From Apiotrichum sp. Y4204 (taxonomy: Eukaryota > Basidiomycota > Tremellomycetes > Trichosporonales > Trichosporonaceae): a stretch of 64,000 nt of DNA. Below the pieces are notes generated by a model. It searched no databases. It was not told the DNA's origin and worked only from the letters and a program-made list of their open reading frames with translations. This document shows positions 46,893-57,822 of this stretch, piece after piece (position 1 is the stretch's first letter; every line of letters starts with the position of its first letter). The translations under genes and the position numbers were made by a program. The stretch lies in contig JAMYHL010000048.1 in NCBI GenBank assembly GCA_025531455.1, positions 62,001-126,000 of the forward strand, in the 5' to 3' direction.

Positions 46893-49266
46893 AGCGGATC
46901 GAGAGCGGAAATCGATGTGGCACCGCACATGTCAAGTACTAGCTGGACCTGACGGAGGCACGGCTGTTCCTTGTTGCGTTCCTCGGCGTCGTCGACGACG
47001 ACGGCGCCCCCTCACCGGAACTCGTACTGGAATCCCCCCGGCTCCGGAGGTACACAACAACGTCAACAGCGCCGGTAAAGTGACCTCGGAGAACAGCTAC
47101 GACAAGTCTACGCCAGCGCTATGCAGTTCCCCAGCCACAGTTCTCAATCTCCGGGATGTTCTACTTTGTTCTTGTTGTTTAGCCCATTTTTCCTGTTAAT
47201 TATCACTTCTGATTAATGGACAACTCTAACCCCCTCGCATACCAAACTCAATCTTGCCCCATCATGGTCACCAGGGCGCGGACCTGTCATTCAACTACTA
47301 AACGCATCGCCCAGTCCGGAGGAATGTCTCGCCGAGTTAACAACCGACGTGGATCTCGGCGACGCATTTCCTATCGACCCACTGACGGTAACTCCAAAAC
47401 AATAGGATCCTCTCGGATGTACCGATGGCGGCGAATAGAGCGGGTACAATCTGCAGCCGTTCAATCTGCAGCTCGGCGCATGCGACCCGCGACAGTACTA
47501 CACATGTCGATCACCAGGTGCACCATTCAAGTCTTCCAGTCCGATGCGACGCTGCCGCTCCCGATCTGAGTTCAGGAAGCTCCAGACTCGAGGGGACGCG
47601 AGGCTCTGACGGCGAGGCCTGGAGTTCCGAGGATCAATTCCCAGCGCCGCGGGGAGGAAGGTGACAACCCGTACCAGACACTGGAAATGACAAAACGGCT
47701 GGGTGAAGGGGACCGGGAGCGACCCAGCACTGCGGGAGGTGGCGCCGGCGTCACGCCAGCCCCGAGTAGTCTGCGCGTGAAGCTTGTTTGCAGCAGCTGC
47801 GAACCTTATTGCCGCGAGACGAAGGAGACTTTGCTTGTGGATCGGTGGAGACCCTTTGCTACAAGAGGATCGATGTGTTGCCAGTGCGAGCGGGAGTCTA
47901 TGAGATCCTTGAAGTTGACTTGCTGGAGGGACACCGGACGGTGCATTGGCGCACAACGCGTCCTGAGTCGGGGTAGGTCGACCACTGTGGATCTCCCCGC
48001 TGTCCTGTCGAGGCACTCCATGGTGGACGGGTGCAAAGCTCCGAGATGCCCTCCTTGGTGACAAATTCACGAGTCACGGTGCAGACAAGGTTTAGTGCGT
48101 TTGTTAGGGTTTGGGTTGGGTGCGTTCCAGAGCGCTGGGTGGTGGCATGGATAATGGCTCCGTGAGGGAGATGGGGTCGGTGAGAGAGGATGCTGTGTGA
48201 GTTGTTGCCAGGACCGTGAGTCTGCGCAAGGACTCGATCGTTATGCCGGCAACGGGCCAACTGATGTGCCCGTCTTGTGCCAGTCCAGGCAACAGTTACT
48301 GGGCCCAAATTTGGTGGTCAGCGTGGCCGTTGCGGCATGCACAGTGCGATCCAATGCAGTGAGATGCGGTGAGTGACACAACAACACGACTGCTAGTCGA
48401 AGACAGGCACTTGCGCAGCGGTACGGTCTGGCAGTATGCACTGGTGTCGTTACCGTTCATTATCACCGTCTGTGCGCCACATCTTGAAACGGACCCATCA
48501 GACGTCAGGAGTTTGCGGAGTCGGCAAGTGGCCTCTTTCTCGTATGTAGGTGTCGTGAACCCCCTCACGGCACGAAACCTTTTACGACGGAAGCGACGGA
48601 ACGCACAGGGGATGGCAGGGATAGAGGTCTGGATCGGTGTCACTGCAGTGAGATGACCGAGGTGGAGCTGGCCAGAGCCAAGTTTTAATTGCGAAACTCG
48701 TGTGGGACGTAACCCCGACTATAATCAGCTCAGGCGCTCAGGGGGGGTTTTTTTTTTTTTTTCTTTTTTTTCCTTCTTTTTTTTTTCTGTTTAGGAATAC
48801 CACGGTAATTATAAGCAGGGGCTCATGTGGTGGCCAGGAGTGCCCAACACGTAGATCAGTAGAAGATGACCGCCCAAAAGGGTGTGCCCCGATGCAGCTG
48901 ACGGCATGGAAATGAGCTGGGTGACATCTGTCGTGCCCAATGTGGATGGCATCGACCCTCCGACAGCTCAGGACTGCTGGACCGCAGCCCCTCGGCGAGG
49001 CCGAGGGGGCGATTGCTTCAACTCGTAACAGGCACGGTCGCAACAGGCCCACACTGGCCAGCAACAGGTCCAGCATGTACGAGAGTACTACAACTCTATT
49101 CTCGAACAGGAGTGCATGGATGCCTGCCATCTGGAGGTATTTTTGTGAGGAGCATGAGTAGACGACCTGGAGACGGAGACCGACAAGTCTGTCGAGCTTG
49201 TTCTATAATAGCAGCGACGCACAATCGGGGGATCTCTCCTCCGACCATTCCACTCCACCATCACCC
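46893..49266. other. Gene-poor region
   Basis: This 2.4 kb stretch follows the RNA-repair gene. Open frames of up to 190 codons occur on both strands, but none has splice structure, a recognisable motif or neighbour-like codon use. A G7 run runs into a T-rich tract at 48741-48786. I see nothing else. Confidence 0.5.
48741..48786. repeat. G7 followed by poly(T)-rich tract
   Basis: Seven G are followed directly by about 39 nt that are T except for a few C. It may be a poly(A) relic of a minus-strand retro-insertion, a nucleosome-free element or a replication-slippage tract. No flanking target-site duplication was recognised by eye. Confidence 0.8.
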
Positions 49267-51273
49267 ATGCAGCAGCCACAACAGAACAGTCCGCACCGCC
49301 CAAGACCCAGCGGTGCCGCCGGCAGCGCCCCGCGCAAGCCCGACATCTCCGCCAACGCCGCCGCTAGCAGTAGCAGCAGCAGCAGCAGACCGAGAGTGTG
49401 CATCAGCACGAGTCCGCCCCCGGCCCCGCCGCGCCGCCCGAGTTCGCCACTTCCCCGTCCCCCGCGGCCATCCTGGCGCACGCCGCACGAGGCGCCACAG
49501 GTGCCCCCGCTTCCGCCCGCGTCGCCATTGACGATCCCGACAGTCGGATCCGACGCCGACAGCGAGGAGAGCGCCTACGTCACGGCGCAGAGCACGCAGA
49601 GCACGCGGAGCACGCGGAGTACAGCCAGCCTCAGCGTGGCGAGCATGGCAAGCATGGGAAGCGACGAGTGTATGCCGAGTGGTGGGCACACGCGTAGTCT
49701 GAGTCTCGGCCCGGCGCGGGGACGCGCCGCAAAGTCCCGCCTACGCGCCGCCGGCGAGTTCAACCTCGCTGACCTCCGCCGCGCATGTCCGTCCCCTTCG
49801 GGACTGCGATACTCCCACCCTCCCCCGCCGCCGCTCTCCGCGTCCAGCTCGCCGTCATCCGCGTCCTCCAACACCGCCACGCCGGCAGACCCCGCGGCGC
49901 ACCCCGCCGTCCTTCCCTCCCCGCCACGCCCGCCGAGCCCGCCCGGAGGTCTCCCCTGGTTTGCGCAGGGATACCAGCAGAAGATGTCCAGCACGGGCCC
50001 GCTGCCGCCGCGGGAGGCGGACGGGAGTAAAAGTGAAGTGATCGGACTGCCGTGGTTCGCGCAGGGATACCAGGGGGCGCTGGCGAACTCGACTGTCGAT
50101 CCAGCGCCGGCCGGGGCGTCCCCACCGCCGTGGCTCGCGGAGGCGGCGGAAGCGGCACAGAAGTTGGCTGAGTCCGAGACCCCGCCCGTGAAGCACACGG
50201 TTCAGGGCGACGGCCCAACAGGGGAGCCCACGGGCGAGGCAAAGGACGATCCGCGCGACCTGCCGTGGTTTGCGGAGGGGTACCAGCAGAGCATGCAGAA
50301 GCCACCGGGGCGGCGGCGAACGCTCAAGAAGCCGGCCAAGACCGCGACGGGGCTGCATCTCGAGCTGGAGGAAACGAGTGAGTGTGGGACGAGTGGAGTC
50401 ATGATGACCATATGGATAGCTGCCTTTTGGAGTTTGCTGGAGAGAACGGGGCCCAAAAGCTCTGGGAAAGAGTCTCCCTCACTACACAAGTTCCCAGCTC
50501 ACACCAGAATATGTTCCCGTCGAGGAAGGCCGGCAGTCCGGCCGCGAACGCATCTTTGACGCGAACAAGACTCTGTGCGAACGGACCGGCCACGACATTT
50601 TTGCCCGCGCGCGCCCGCGCGACATATTCTCGCCAGTTGGATGGGGGTGAGTGCGAGTGTTAGATGGTGACAAGGCGAGGAATACCGGATGGCGAGTGGC
50701 ACTGCCACAGGTGTGCAGCATTCCCCGGCGTCGCGCCATGGTCATTCAGATGTTGACTCCAGTGCGACGGGCGCCAAGTGTCGTCGGTGCGGCGGGCATT
50801 TCAAGGGCGCCCCGATGCCCCGCGCGCCGCCCGAGTTCATCCCGGAGGAGCCGCCAATCGAGGTCTGGACGCCGGTCTCGCCCGTGTCGATTGTCTCGAG
50901 TGCGTCGTCGACCAGGTCGCCCCGCGCCCTCTCGAGCTTTCCGGCGGGATCGGGGACGATGAAGAGCACCATGTCTGGTTCGTCGCGCGAATCGCGTACG
51001 TCCAGGTCGTCTCGGGCATCACATGCGTCGCGGGCATCGCACGTGTCGCATATCTCCCACGGATCGCACGCATCACAGGCATCACAGGCATCGCACGCGT
51101 CGCATACCTCATCGTACACCTCGCACGATTCGGGCGAATCGGCATTGACGCACACCTCTGGGCTCGAGGCGTCACCAGGCGGGCGGGGCCCGCCACCGGC
51201 GCCGTCGTCGTCGTCGCGTCTGGCGGGCGTGTTCAAGGTCGGACGGCGACGGGCGCCACTCGCCAGTATGTGA
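49267..51273 (+). CDS. Disordered protein with repeated LPWFA(Q/E)GYQ motifs
   Basis: Three exons, 49267-50377, 50508-50646 and 50763-51273, encode 586 residues. The N-terminal half is Pro/Ser-rich. The motif GLPWFAQGYQ occurs twice, PPWLAE once and DLPWFAEGYQ once, between about residues 235 and 345. Exon 2 encodes an ordered-looking YVPVEEGRQSGRERIFD and RTGHDIFARARPRDIFSP. Exon 3 opens with AKCRRCGGHFKG, a possible half zinc site, and then an array of SHxS repeats (ASHASRASHVSHISHGSHAS). Junctions were chosen because only ACACCAG at 50507 and GACTCCAG at 50762 keep the good coding frame, and other acceptors remain possible. I do not recognise the family. The repeats could be short linear motifs that bind a partner several times. 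Confidence 0.65.
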
Positions 51274-52324
51274 GAACAGAAGCAAAGAACAGGAATAGAA
51301 GTTACAACCTCGTGCGCTCTCCAACTGTCGCAATGCCACATTGTCGCATTGTCGAACTCTCGAACGTGGTGACGGGCCGAGTAGACGCCAGGAGATGGAA
51401 CGCGAAGGGGAGGACGCATAGATTCTATTGTGCCTCGAGGGTACAGTACAGATAACGACGACGTATCCAGACGACGAGAACTCCGACACGACCGGATGTC
51501 TGCCGCACGAACCTCGCCTGGGGCCTGGCGGCGCCGCATGACAAGGGCCAGCACGCTGCGACCTCGAGTCCTCGACATTGGTTGGCTGCGTGCTGTGAAG
51601 AATCTGATATTCAGGAGCTGGACAGACGTAAAACAGGCATTATTGTTTGTAAAACCACGATACAATCCGCACAATTGCACACTGCCATCCACAATGGGTG
51701 GCGCGGTGGCTGGGTCGTGGCCACGCACGGGGCCGCTAATAATAACTAAACGTGCTGACAGAGCTACTGACACTCCCTACTGAGATACTACCACCAAGAG
51801 AGGCGGTCACGATCCAGTTTCAGAGCTAGAGCATTGACCGCTGTCCGACCTTATTATTCTCAAGTCGCCGGGTCGCGGGTCGCCAGTTGCCAGTCGCCGA
51901 GGACGATTGCCGAACGTGCGACGAGGCGAAGGGGCGTCACCGGATCATCCTTTATCCTTTCTCCTCTCACACGTTCCCTCGGGCCCTGCAACTCACACAT
52001 TCCTTCGTGCCCGCTCGTCCCTCTGGTCCGTGGCATCATATTCCTCAGAACAATGTCTCGTTCCTCCGTATCCACTTTTCGCCCTTATCCCCGCGCTGTA
52101 TCTTTCCCGCGGATACCCCGCACACCACCCCGCGCTGACCCCAGAGTACCCCGCATCCAATCGCTTCCGTTAGCGAAGCGCCACGAGTGCCCAAGGGCGT
52201 CCACATGTCCAATGTGCGCATGTGCAAGACATTCAATTGTGCCACGAGCCTCGAGAATTATTATACCTTATCATGTGTTTGTGCTTGTGCTCGTGCGCGG
52301 TTCTGGTTCTTGCCTCTCTCACCG

Positions 52325-52391
52325 TCTGATTCTGATTCTGATTCTCTATCCTGATCACTGATCCTGATTTTGATTCCGATTCTGATTCTGA
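52325..52391. repeat. Degenerate TCTGAT hexamer array
   Basis: About ten copies of TCTGAT and close variants (CCTGAT, TTTGAT, TCCGAT) in 67 nt. Confidence 0.75.
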
Positions 52392-54070
52392 GCTTGGGTC
52401 GTGCACCGGTACGTACAGTACGTCCAGCTGACTGTGGCGCTGTTGTCTGAGTCTCTGTTCCTCGGTGTCTAGATCTCCACGGCGGCGCCGGGTCGGCTCC
52501 ACCGTGAAAGAGGAGAGACGCCGGCCCTTCCACCCACCGGGCACCTGGCGGTGGCACCCCGGCCACCCGCGCGCCAGCTGTCGCCTCGTCGCCTGGAGAT
52601 TCTTGCGTGCATGATGACCAGGGAGCAAGCAGCAAAGGCAGCAGCAGCCCTATTCCAGCTTACCGAGCTTCGCCCCCGCGTTTTCCTGCTTTGAATTCGG
52701 AGGATCGGAGGCATAGAGTGATCAACACGCGTGGCAGGACTGAATGGCGGCATTTGGCGGCGAGGAGTGTAAAACAATCGTGAGCGTCCCAACACAAACC
52801 ACATACCCCAGGCATCTGCGCATCTGCCGTCCTATCTGTATCCGAGTATCAACGTGTGTTCGCAGTTGCGAGACAATTCGGCCCTTTGCTGTGGATCTGT
52901 GGAGCCCTATGAATTCTAGAGTGGACGCTTTGAACGCCGTCAGATACCGAGTACGGCGTGGCATGCCTCGCCTGGCGCCACGAGCCTCGCTCAGGTCCAC
53001 ATGTCCTTTGTAGTTGCCGTGTTACGAATGGCGGACGGCGAGATACATCCAGATGATGTGCTCTGGTGTGCGATTGTATATTGTGGCTCTCGGCCAACCG
53101 CCACACAACGATCAGCGGACTCGAGCGGAGGCGCAGATCCGCTCGCCCACAGGTGCCGGAGCAATGCTACTCCGTCGCAACTCCGATGGCTCTTGAGGCC
53201 ATCTCCGATCTTCGTAAGCTCGGGGGCTACAGGCGACTGGCCACAGCCGGCGCGTCTGAGATATCAGAGATCCAGATCTGCGACATCCCCACATCCCCAC
53301 ACGGCGCGTCGCCAGTCCGCGTCCCGCGCCGCCGTACCGCTTCTGGTCTTCTAGGCTTCTGGGCTTCTGGATCTGGGGATCCGGGACCGGGGCCTTATGG
53401 GGCCAAAGGGAGCCGCGATCGGCGTTGGAAGCTACCGCGGTAAAATCGCGTGTTCATAACATACTACTGGGATCCTGGGAGCTGGAAGCTCAGAAGTGAT
53501 CCTACTGCCTGTACTCTGCCTTGTATCGTGCCATTTTGTCGTTTTCTGTGGGGATGTTGCGCAATGTTGGGTTAGTTTCTTTTGGTGTGGGAACCAGGCC
53601 AGGGATGCCGGCGGAACGTCCCTGACGGCGCGTGTCGATATCGGCATTCACTCCTGTATGCTTGAATCCTTGCAATCGCGGTGCAGTGCGGCTTTGTGCT
53701 TCGCTTTTTTTGTGCGCGTCGTGCGTGCACATGTGCAGCTGCCTCGATAGCTTCTGCTTCTGAACCGCGTATACGCGTACCACCGTCCACGCTGTCACCG
53801 GGGCATAAACTGGATCTGGACCTGGCGACCAATGTGGGCCTTGTGCTTCTATCTTGTATCTCTGGTGCACCGTGCGCGCGCAAAGAATACAAATCCTCCG
53901 CGGGAGAGGGGATGTAAGCATTAAAATTTCAACGGCGTAATACAAATACCTTGGCTGTTGGCTGAGAACCGTGCGCCACGGCGCCACCCCCACCGCCCAC
54001 CAAGACACGAGGCGACGCGGCGCTCGAGGCGAAGATCGTCGGCGCGTGGCGCACTGCTGGCGGGTGGGGT

Positions 54071-54088
54071 GGGGGGGGGGGGGGGGGG
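54071..54088. repeat. Poly(G) tract, 18 G
   Basis: An uninterrupted run of 18 G lies beside a G-rich flank (GGGTGGGGT). It can form a G-quadruplex and its length may be uncertain in the assembly. Confidence 0.85.
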
Positions 54089-55653
54089 TGCCCGCCAGAG
54101 GCCAGTAGCATACGGCAGGAGTTGGCGCTCAGTGCGCTGCCGGGAACGCCGCAGAATGGAGGCAGGGCGGGGCTCATTGATCATTGTGGTGAAGAATCTA
54201 CGACGTGTATTGCGTGCCGTACAGTGTGTTTCAGTGTTTCAGGCTGGGCAATGCGGGGTGGCCTGTGGGCGTGGGAAAAAAGAAAGGAAACGATCGGGGA
54301 GGAATTCTGCGTATATTCTACGCGGCAGTGACTTGTAGAAGCACGCAAGTACTCCCCGGGAGTGCGCACGCGCTCACGCTGTAGGGAAACATTGCATGAC
54401 TCCTTGGACCAGAGGTCGCGTTGGTGCTGTTCGTCTATCTCTCCTGGGCTTCTGGTCTATTCACCGCGGTAGTCACTACTACTAAAAAAGAATGCATTTA
54501 GACCACACTAGCCCCGCATGCCCCGCCGCCTCCAATGATCTCCAGAGGACGGGTTCGCGATATGGTGGCACACTCCGACTGGTCCACAGCAGTTGCCGCC
54601 TCGTCAATCCCCGGAGTAAGGACAAATACACACACCAGTAGGATGGGCACAGGAAATCAGGAGCGGGGGCCTGGCCAGGCGGCAAAACAATGGGCCAAGA
54701 AGTCGGGAGGCGGCATGGCTTTCCGTGGCGGGAATGTGGTGGCAGCGAGCCAGTAGTAGGTGGCGTCGATGATGGGGTTGGAGATGACGGCGCGGCGTCG
54801 ACCGCAACCCATGACTCAGGCCTGGAGGCTGTGGTGCTCCTGGGTGAATCCTCGATCGTGCCGACCATAGGCCAGGTCACTGACCAGCTGGACTAGGTCA
54901 CCATGCACGCGGCGCCTGTGGTTTGCCGGTCGCGTGGTGGCCCAGGGTCGGCCACTGCCGCCTCTGCTGCACGGCCGAGTTTGGTTTTGGAACTGTGCGT
55001 GTACCTGAGCCCATTGCCCGGCGAACATGAATCTCAAGCCGCAGCCGCGGCAAGAAGCGCAGAAGCGCAGAAGCTGTCCCCGCATCGATTTCCCCGGGCC
55101 CGCGGCATCTGCCCACTACCACACCGCGCGGCCGCCTCCCCTGGTGCCTCCTCGTCCCTGCGTTCCTTCATCCAGGCCGGGGATCCTGGACAAGCCGGCG
55201 GCCAGTGCGCGTTGCGGCATCCGGGGCCAATAGGCGCTGGCCGTTGTACAAGGAAAAAATGCAGAATGCAGGATGTATCGCAGGGCTGGAGGAGCGTGCT
55301 ACAAGGGGGGATCGACATGGCGTCCTTTTTGTATGGCCTATTTATTCCTGGTGACTGCGGTTGCTGCAATACAAATCGGGGTAGTTGCTGTCTCACAACG
55401 AGTTTGTATTGTTGTGCATCGAGTGGAGACGTATGCGACAGTCACTCATCTTATTGTCATTGTGTTGTCAGACACACAGACCGCCGATGTTTATAATCGT
55501 GGAGCGCAAAGAGGAGTGGTTTCGGGCGCCGATTGAGATCCTCGCGCGCTGATCGTTTGGGTGCGCACGGCCCCAAGTAATGATCTTCCCCCTCTCTGTG
55601 CTTCCATGCCTCGGTGCTTCTGAGTGCCGGATCAACGGAACAGAATCCAAGAA

Positions 55654-55692
55654 CAGCAAGCAGCAAGCAGCAAGCAGCAAGTAGCAAGTAGC
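55654..55692. repeat. Heptamer AGCAAGC/AGCAAGT array
   Basis: Five tandem copies of a 7-nt unit, with the last two changed from C to T. Confidence 0.8.
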
Positions 55693-57822
55693 ATTCCCAG
55701 GATACCCAGGTTCAGCGAGATGAAACCGCAAGATCCCATGCGCAGTTACATAGTACACGACGTGACGCGACAAGTTTAGTCTCGGTATCTTACACGCAGC
55801 CTACTGGCCACAAGGCTTTCTCGGTCTCGCCAAAAACGGCCGTTCCCAACATCTGGGACGCGGCGCATCAGCACGATCACTCGCCCGTTGGGGGTGGCCG
55901 ATGCCGAAAGACAAAGTGTAAATTTTTGGATTTTCGTTTGCAGCTCTCGCTCCTTCGTTTTGCCCCATTATTTGGGTGTGGGTGTGCTGGTGGTGCTGGG
56001 TGGCGGCCTTGGCCGGTCAGTGTCTGGAAGGACGTGTGCCAGCCTGACGCCACTGGTATCAGCGGCACTGGGCCCAGATTTGCCTTGATGAGACCTTGCA
56101 GAGGCGGAAAGGAGGAGGAGCGGAGACACCCATATCTGGCTGTAATGCTCGCTCTCCCTGAGCTGTTGCAGCCGCAACCCAGCCCTTGCGCCTTCTTGAG
56201 CAGAACGGCAAGAGTGCGGCAGTGGCTGCGCGGCCGAAGTCTTTGGGGAGTGGAATGACGCCGGCAGGGCCCGGATTACCCTGGGCTGTACTGGCTGACG
56301 CATCACGGCTCTACTGGCCTGCTGGGTGAAGAAGAAAACCTGCAGCTCTGCCCAATTGACACTTACGCACGCCGCCTCTCTCCTCTCTAGCCTCTGGGCC
56401 TCTGGGCCTGCTCTCTCTGTATGCAGAACACAGGGGCACAAGCGGGGGTGGGAATGCCGCTATGTGTGATGCATGTCGTAATGCACACACTGCGCCCAAC
56501 AGATTTGCTGCATTTGCTGGGCACCACCAGCACCACCAGCAGCAAGCAGACCAGCGCCCGCAGTCCGGGGCCTGTGGTTCCTGTAGAACATGAAATGATG
56601 TGATGCACAATGCCGCACTACTGCTCATCTGCCTTGTACTGTACTTCTGTCTTTTTCTGTTCACCGTCGCCGCTAGCTCTCTCCCTTGCCCCCCCCAGTA
56701 TCCCAGTCCCGATTAACCCCCCATTGTTCTTGCCCTCTCGTGCCCGTCTTGTACCACCCCCCCATCTCGCTCGTATCCTCTGTCCGCCGTCCGCTGTATC
56801 TTCCTACCCCCTGCCCCCCCCCCACTTCCCCATCCGCTGTCGCCACGATTCCAGATCCGAGACCGATCAGCGATTCAGAGACAACTCAATCGCCAGGTCG
56901 CAAGCCGTAGTCGCCATACCACCCCAGGACCTCACCGATCCTCGTCGTTGTCTCGCAAACTTTTCTCGATTTCCCAGCTCTTCTCACGGTTCTTTGCTGC
57001 GGGAACACGAGCTACACACTAGACCCCACACTGGTCGGTAGACAGCACTCTAGCAAACGCCTCGAGGCAGCGGGAATAAGCCCCGCTCGTCCACACTTGA
57101 TTCTCCGCACGACACATTCTCTATCGCGATCACCATCACCGACATCCCGCGCCCTGCTGTTCACTCTTCTCTCTCCATCACGCCCGTCCAACAGGCACTC
57201 TACAGGCTTGGCCCCAGTCAACCAGCCCCCCAACGCGTTTCTACATTCCTGCCCATAAGGACCATCACGCTTCGAGAGCGCGCCGGTATCCCATCAGTTG
57301 GCCCCTTGAATGACCTCGTGACCAAGCCAGCCGTCTTCTCCTCTACCTCGCCGCCGCCTCCCAGCGCCTCTCCGGGTTTCATTTGCATATCCCCTCTCAC
57401 ACATCCTTCTGCATTCTTGGATCTTGGGAAAACAAGCGGTACGTACTGTTTGCGGAAGGACGGCAGGCGTCCGGCCCCCATCACGCCCAGCAAAGAACCC
57501 AGAGGGCGTGCACCCCCCGCACTCACCTGACTCTTGGGCGCGCCTTGCCTTGCCTACCCCCCCACTCGCCCCCTCCCTTTCATCCTCATTTAACTGCATA
57601 CCTCGTCCTGTCTGTTGGGCCTCGTCCTGGACGAAGCTCGTAGTCACGGCATCCTTTCATTCCACAACTGTGCTCCCAAACACTTGGTATATAGCATACC
57701 GTGCTGGGCACTTTGTGGTCCGACTCCCCATCCTTCTATTCCCACGGCGTTCTCGTCGCTGGTCTATCCTTGTCCACACCTCTACCTCTCCCCGCCACAA
57801 CCCACGAGGTCCCCTTGCTAAC

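Larger units (their letters stand above)
51274..57822. other. 6.5 kb stretch without a supported gene
   Basis: This is the longest gap in the window. It contains several simple repeats (hexamer TCTGAT at 52325, G18 at 54071, heptamer AGCAAGC at 55654) and becomes strongly pyrimidine-rich from about 56640 to 57820, which fits a long 5' leader of the downstream gene. Short frames on both strands have no motif, no neighbour-like codon use and no linked exons. It may hold long non-coding RNA or regulatory DNA. Confidence 0.5.

Noticed and set aside
47498..48070. 190-codon minus-strand frame after the RNA-repair gene
   Set aside because: No motif, no supporting splice sites, and codon use unlike neighbouring genes.
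51003..51120. Repeated TCGCAC/TCACAG units resembling a microsatellite or CRISPR-like array
   Set aside because: They lie inside the coding exon, encode SHxS repeats with varied codons, and there are no spacers. The organism is a eukaryote.
50742..51773. 343-codon minus-strand frame with Asp/Ala/Cys repeats
   Set aside because: It is the antisense of the SHxS repeat region of the LPWFA protein, and the apparent Cys/Asp repeats mirror that coding repeat.
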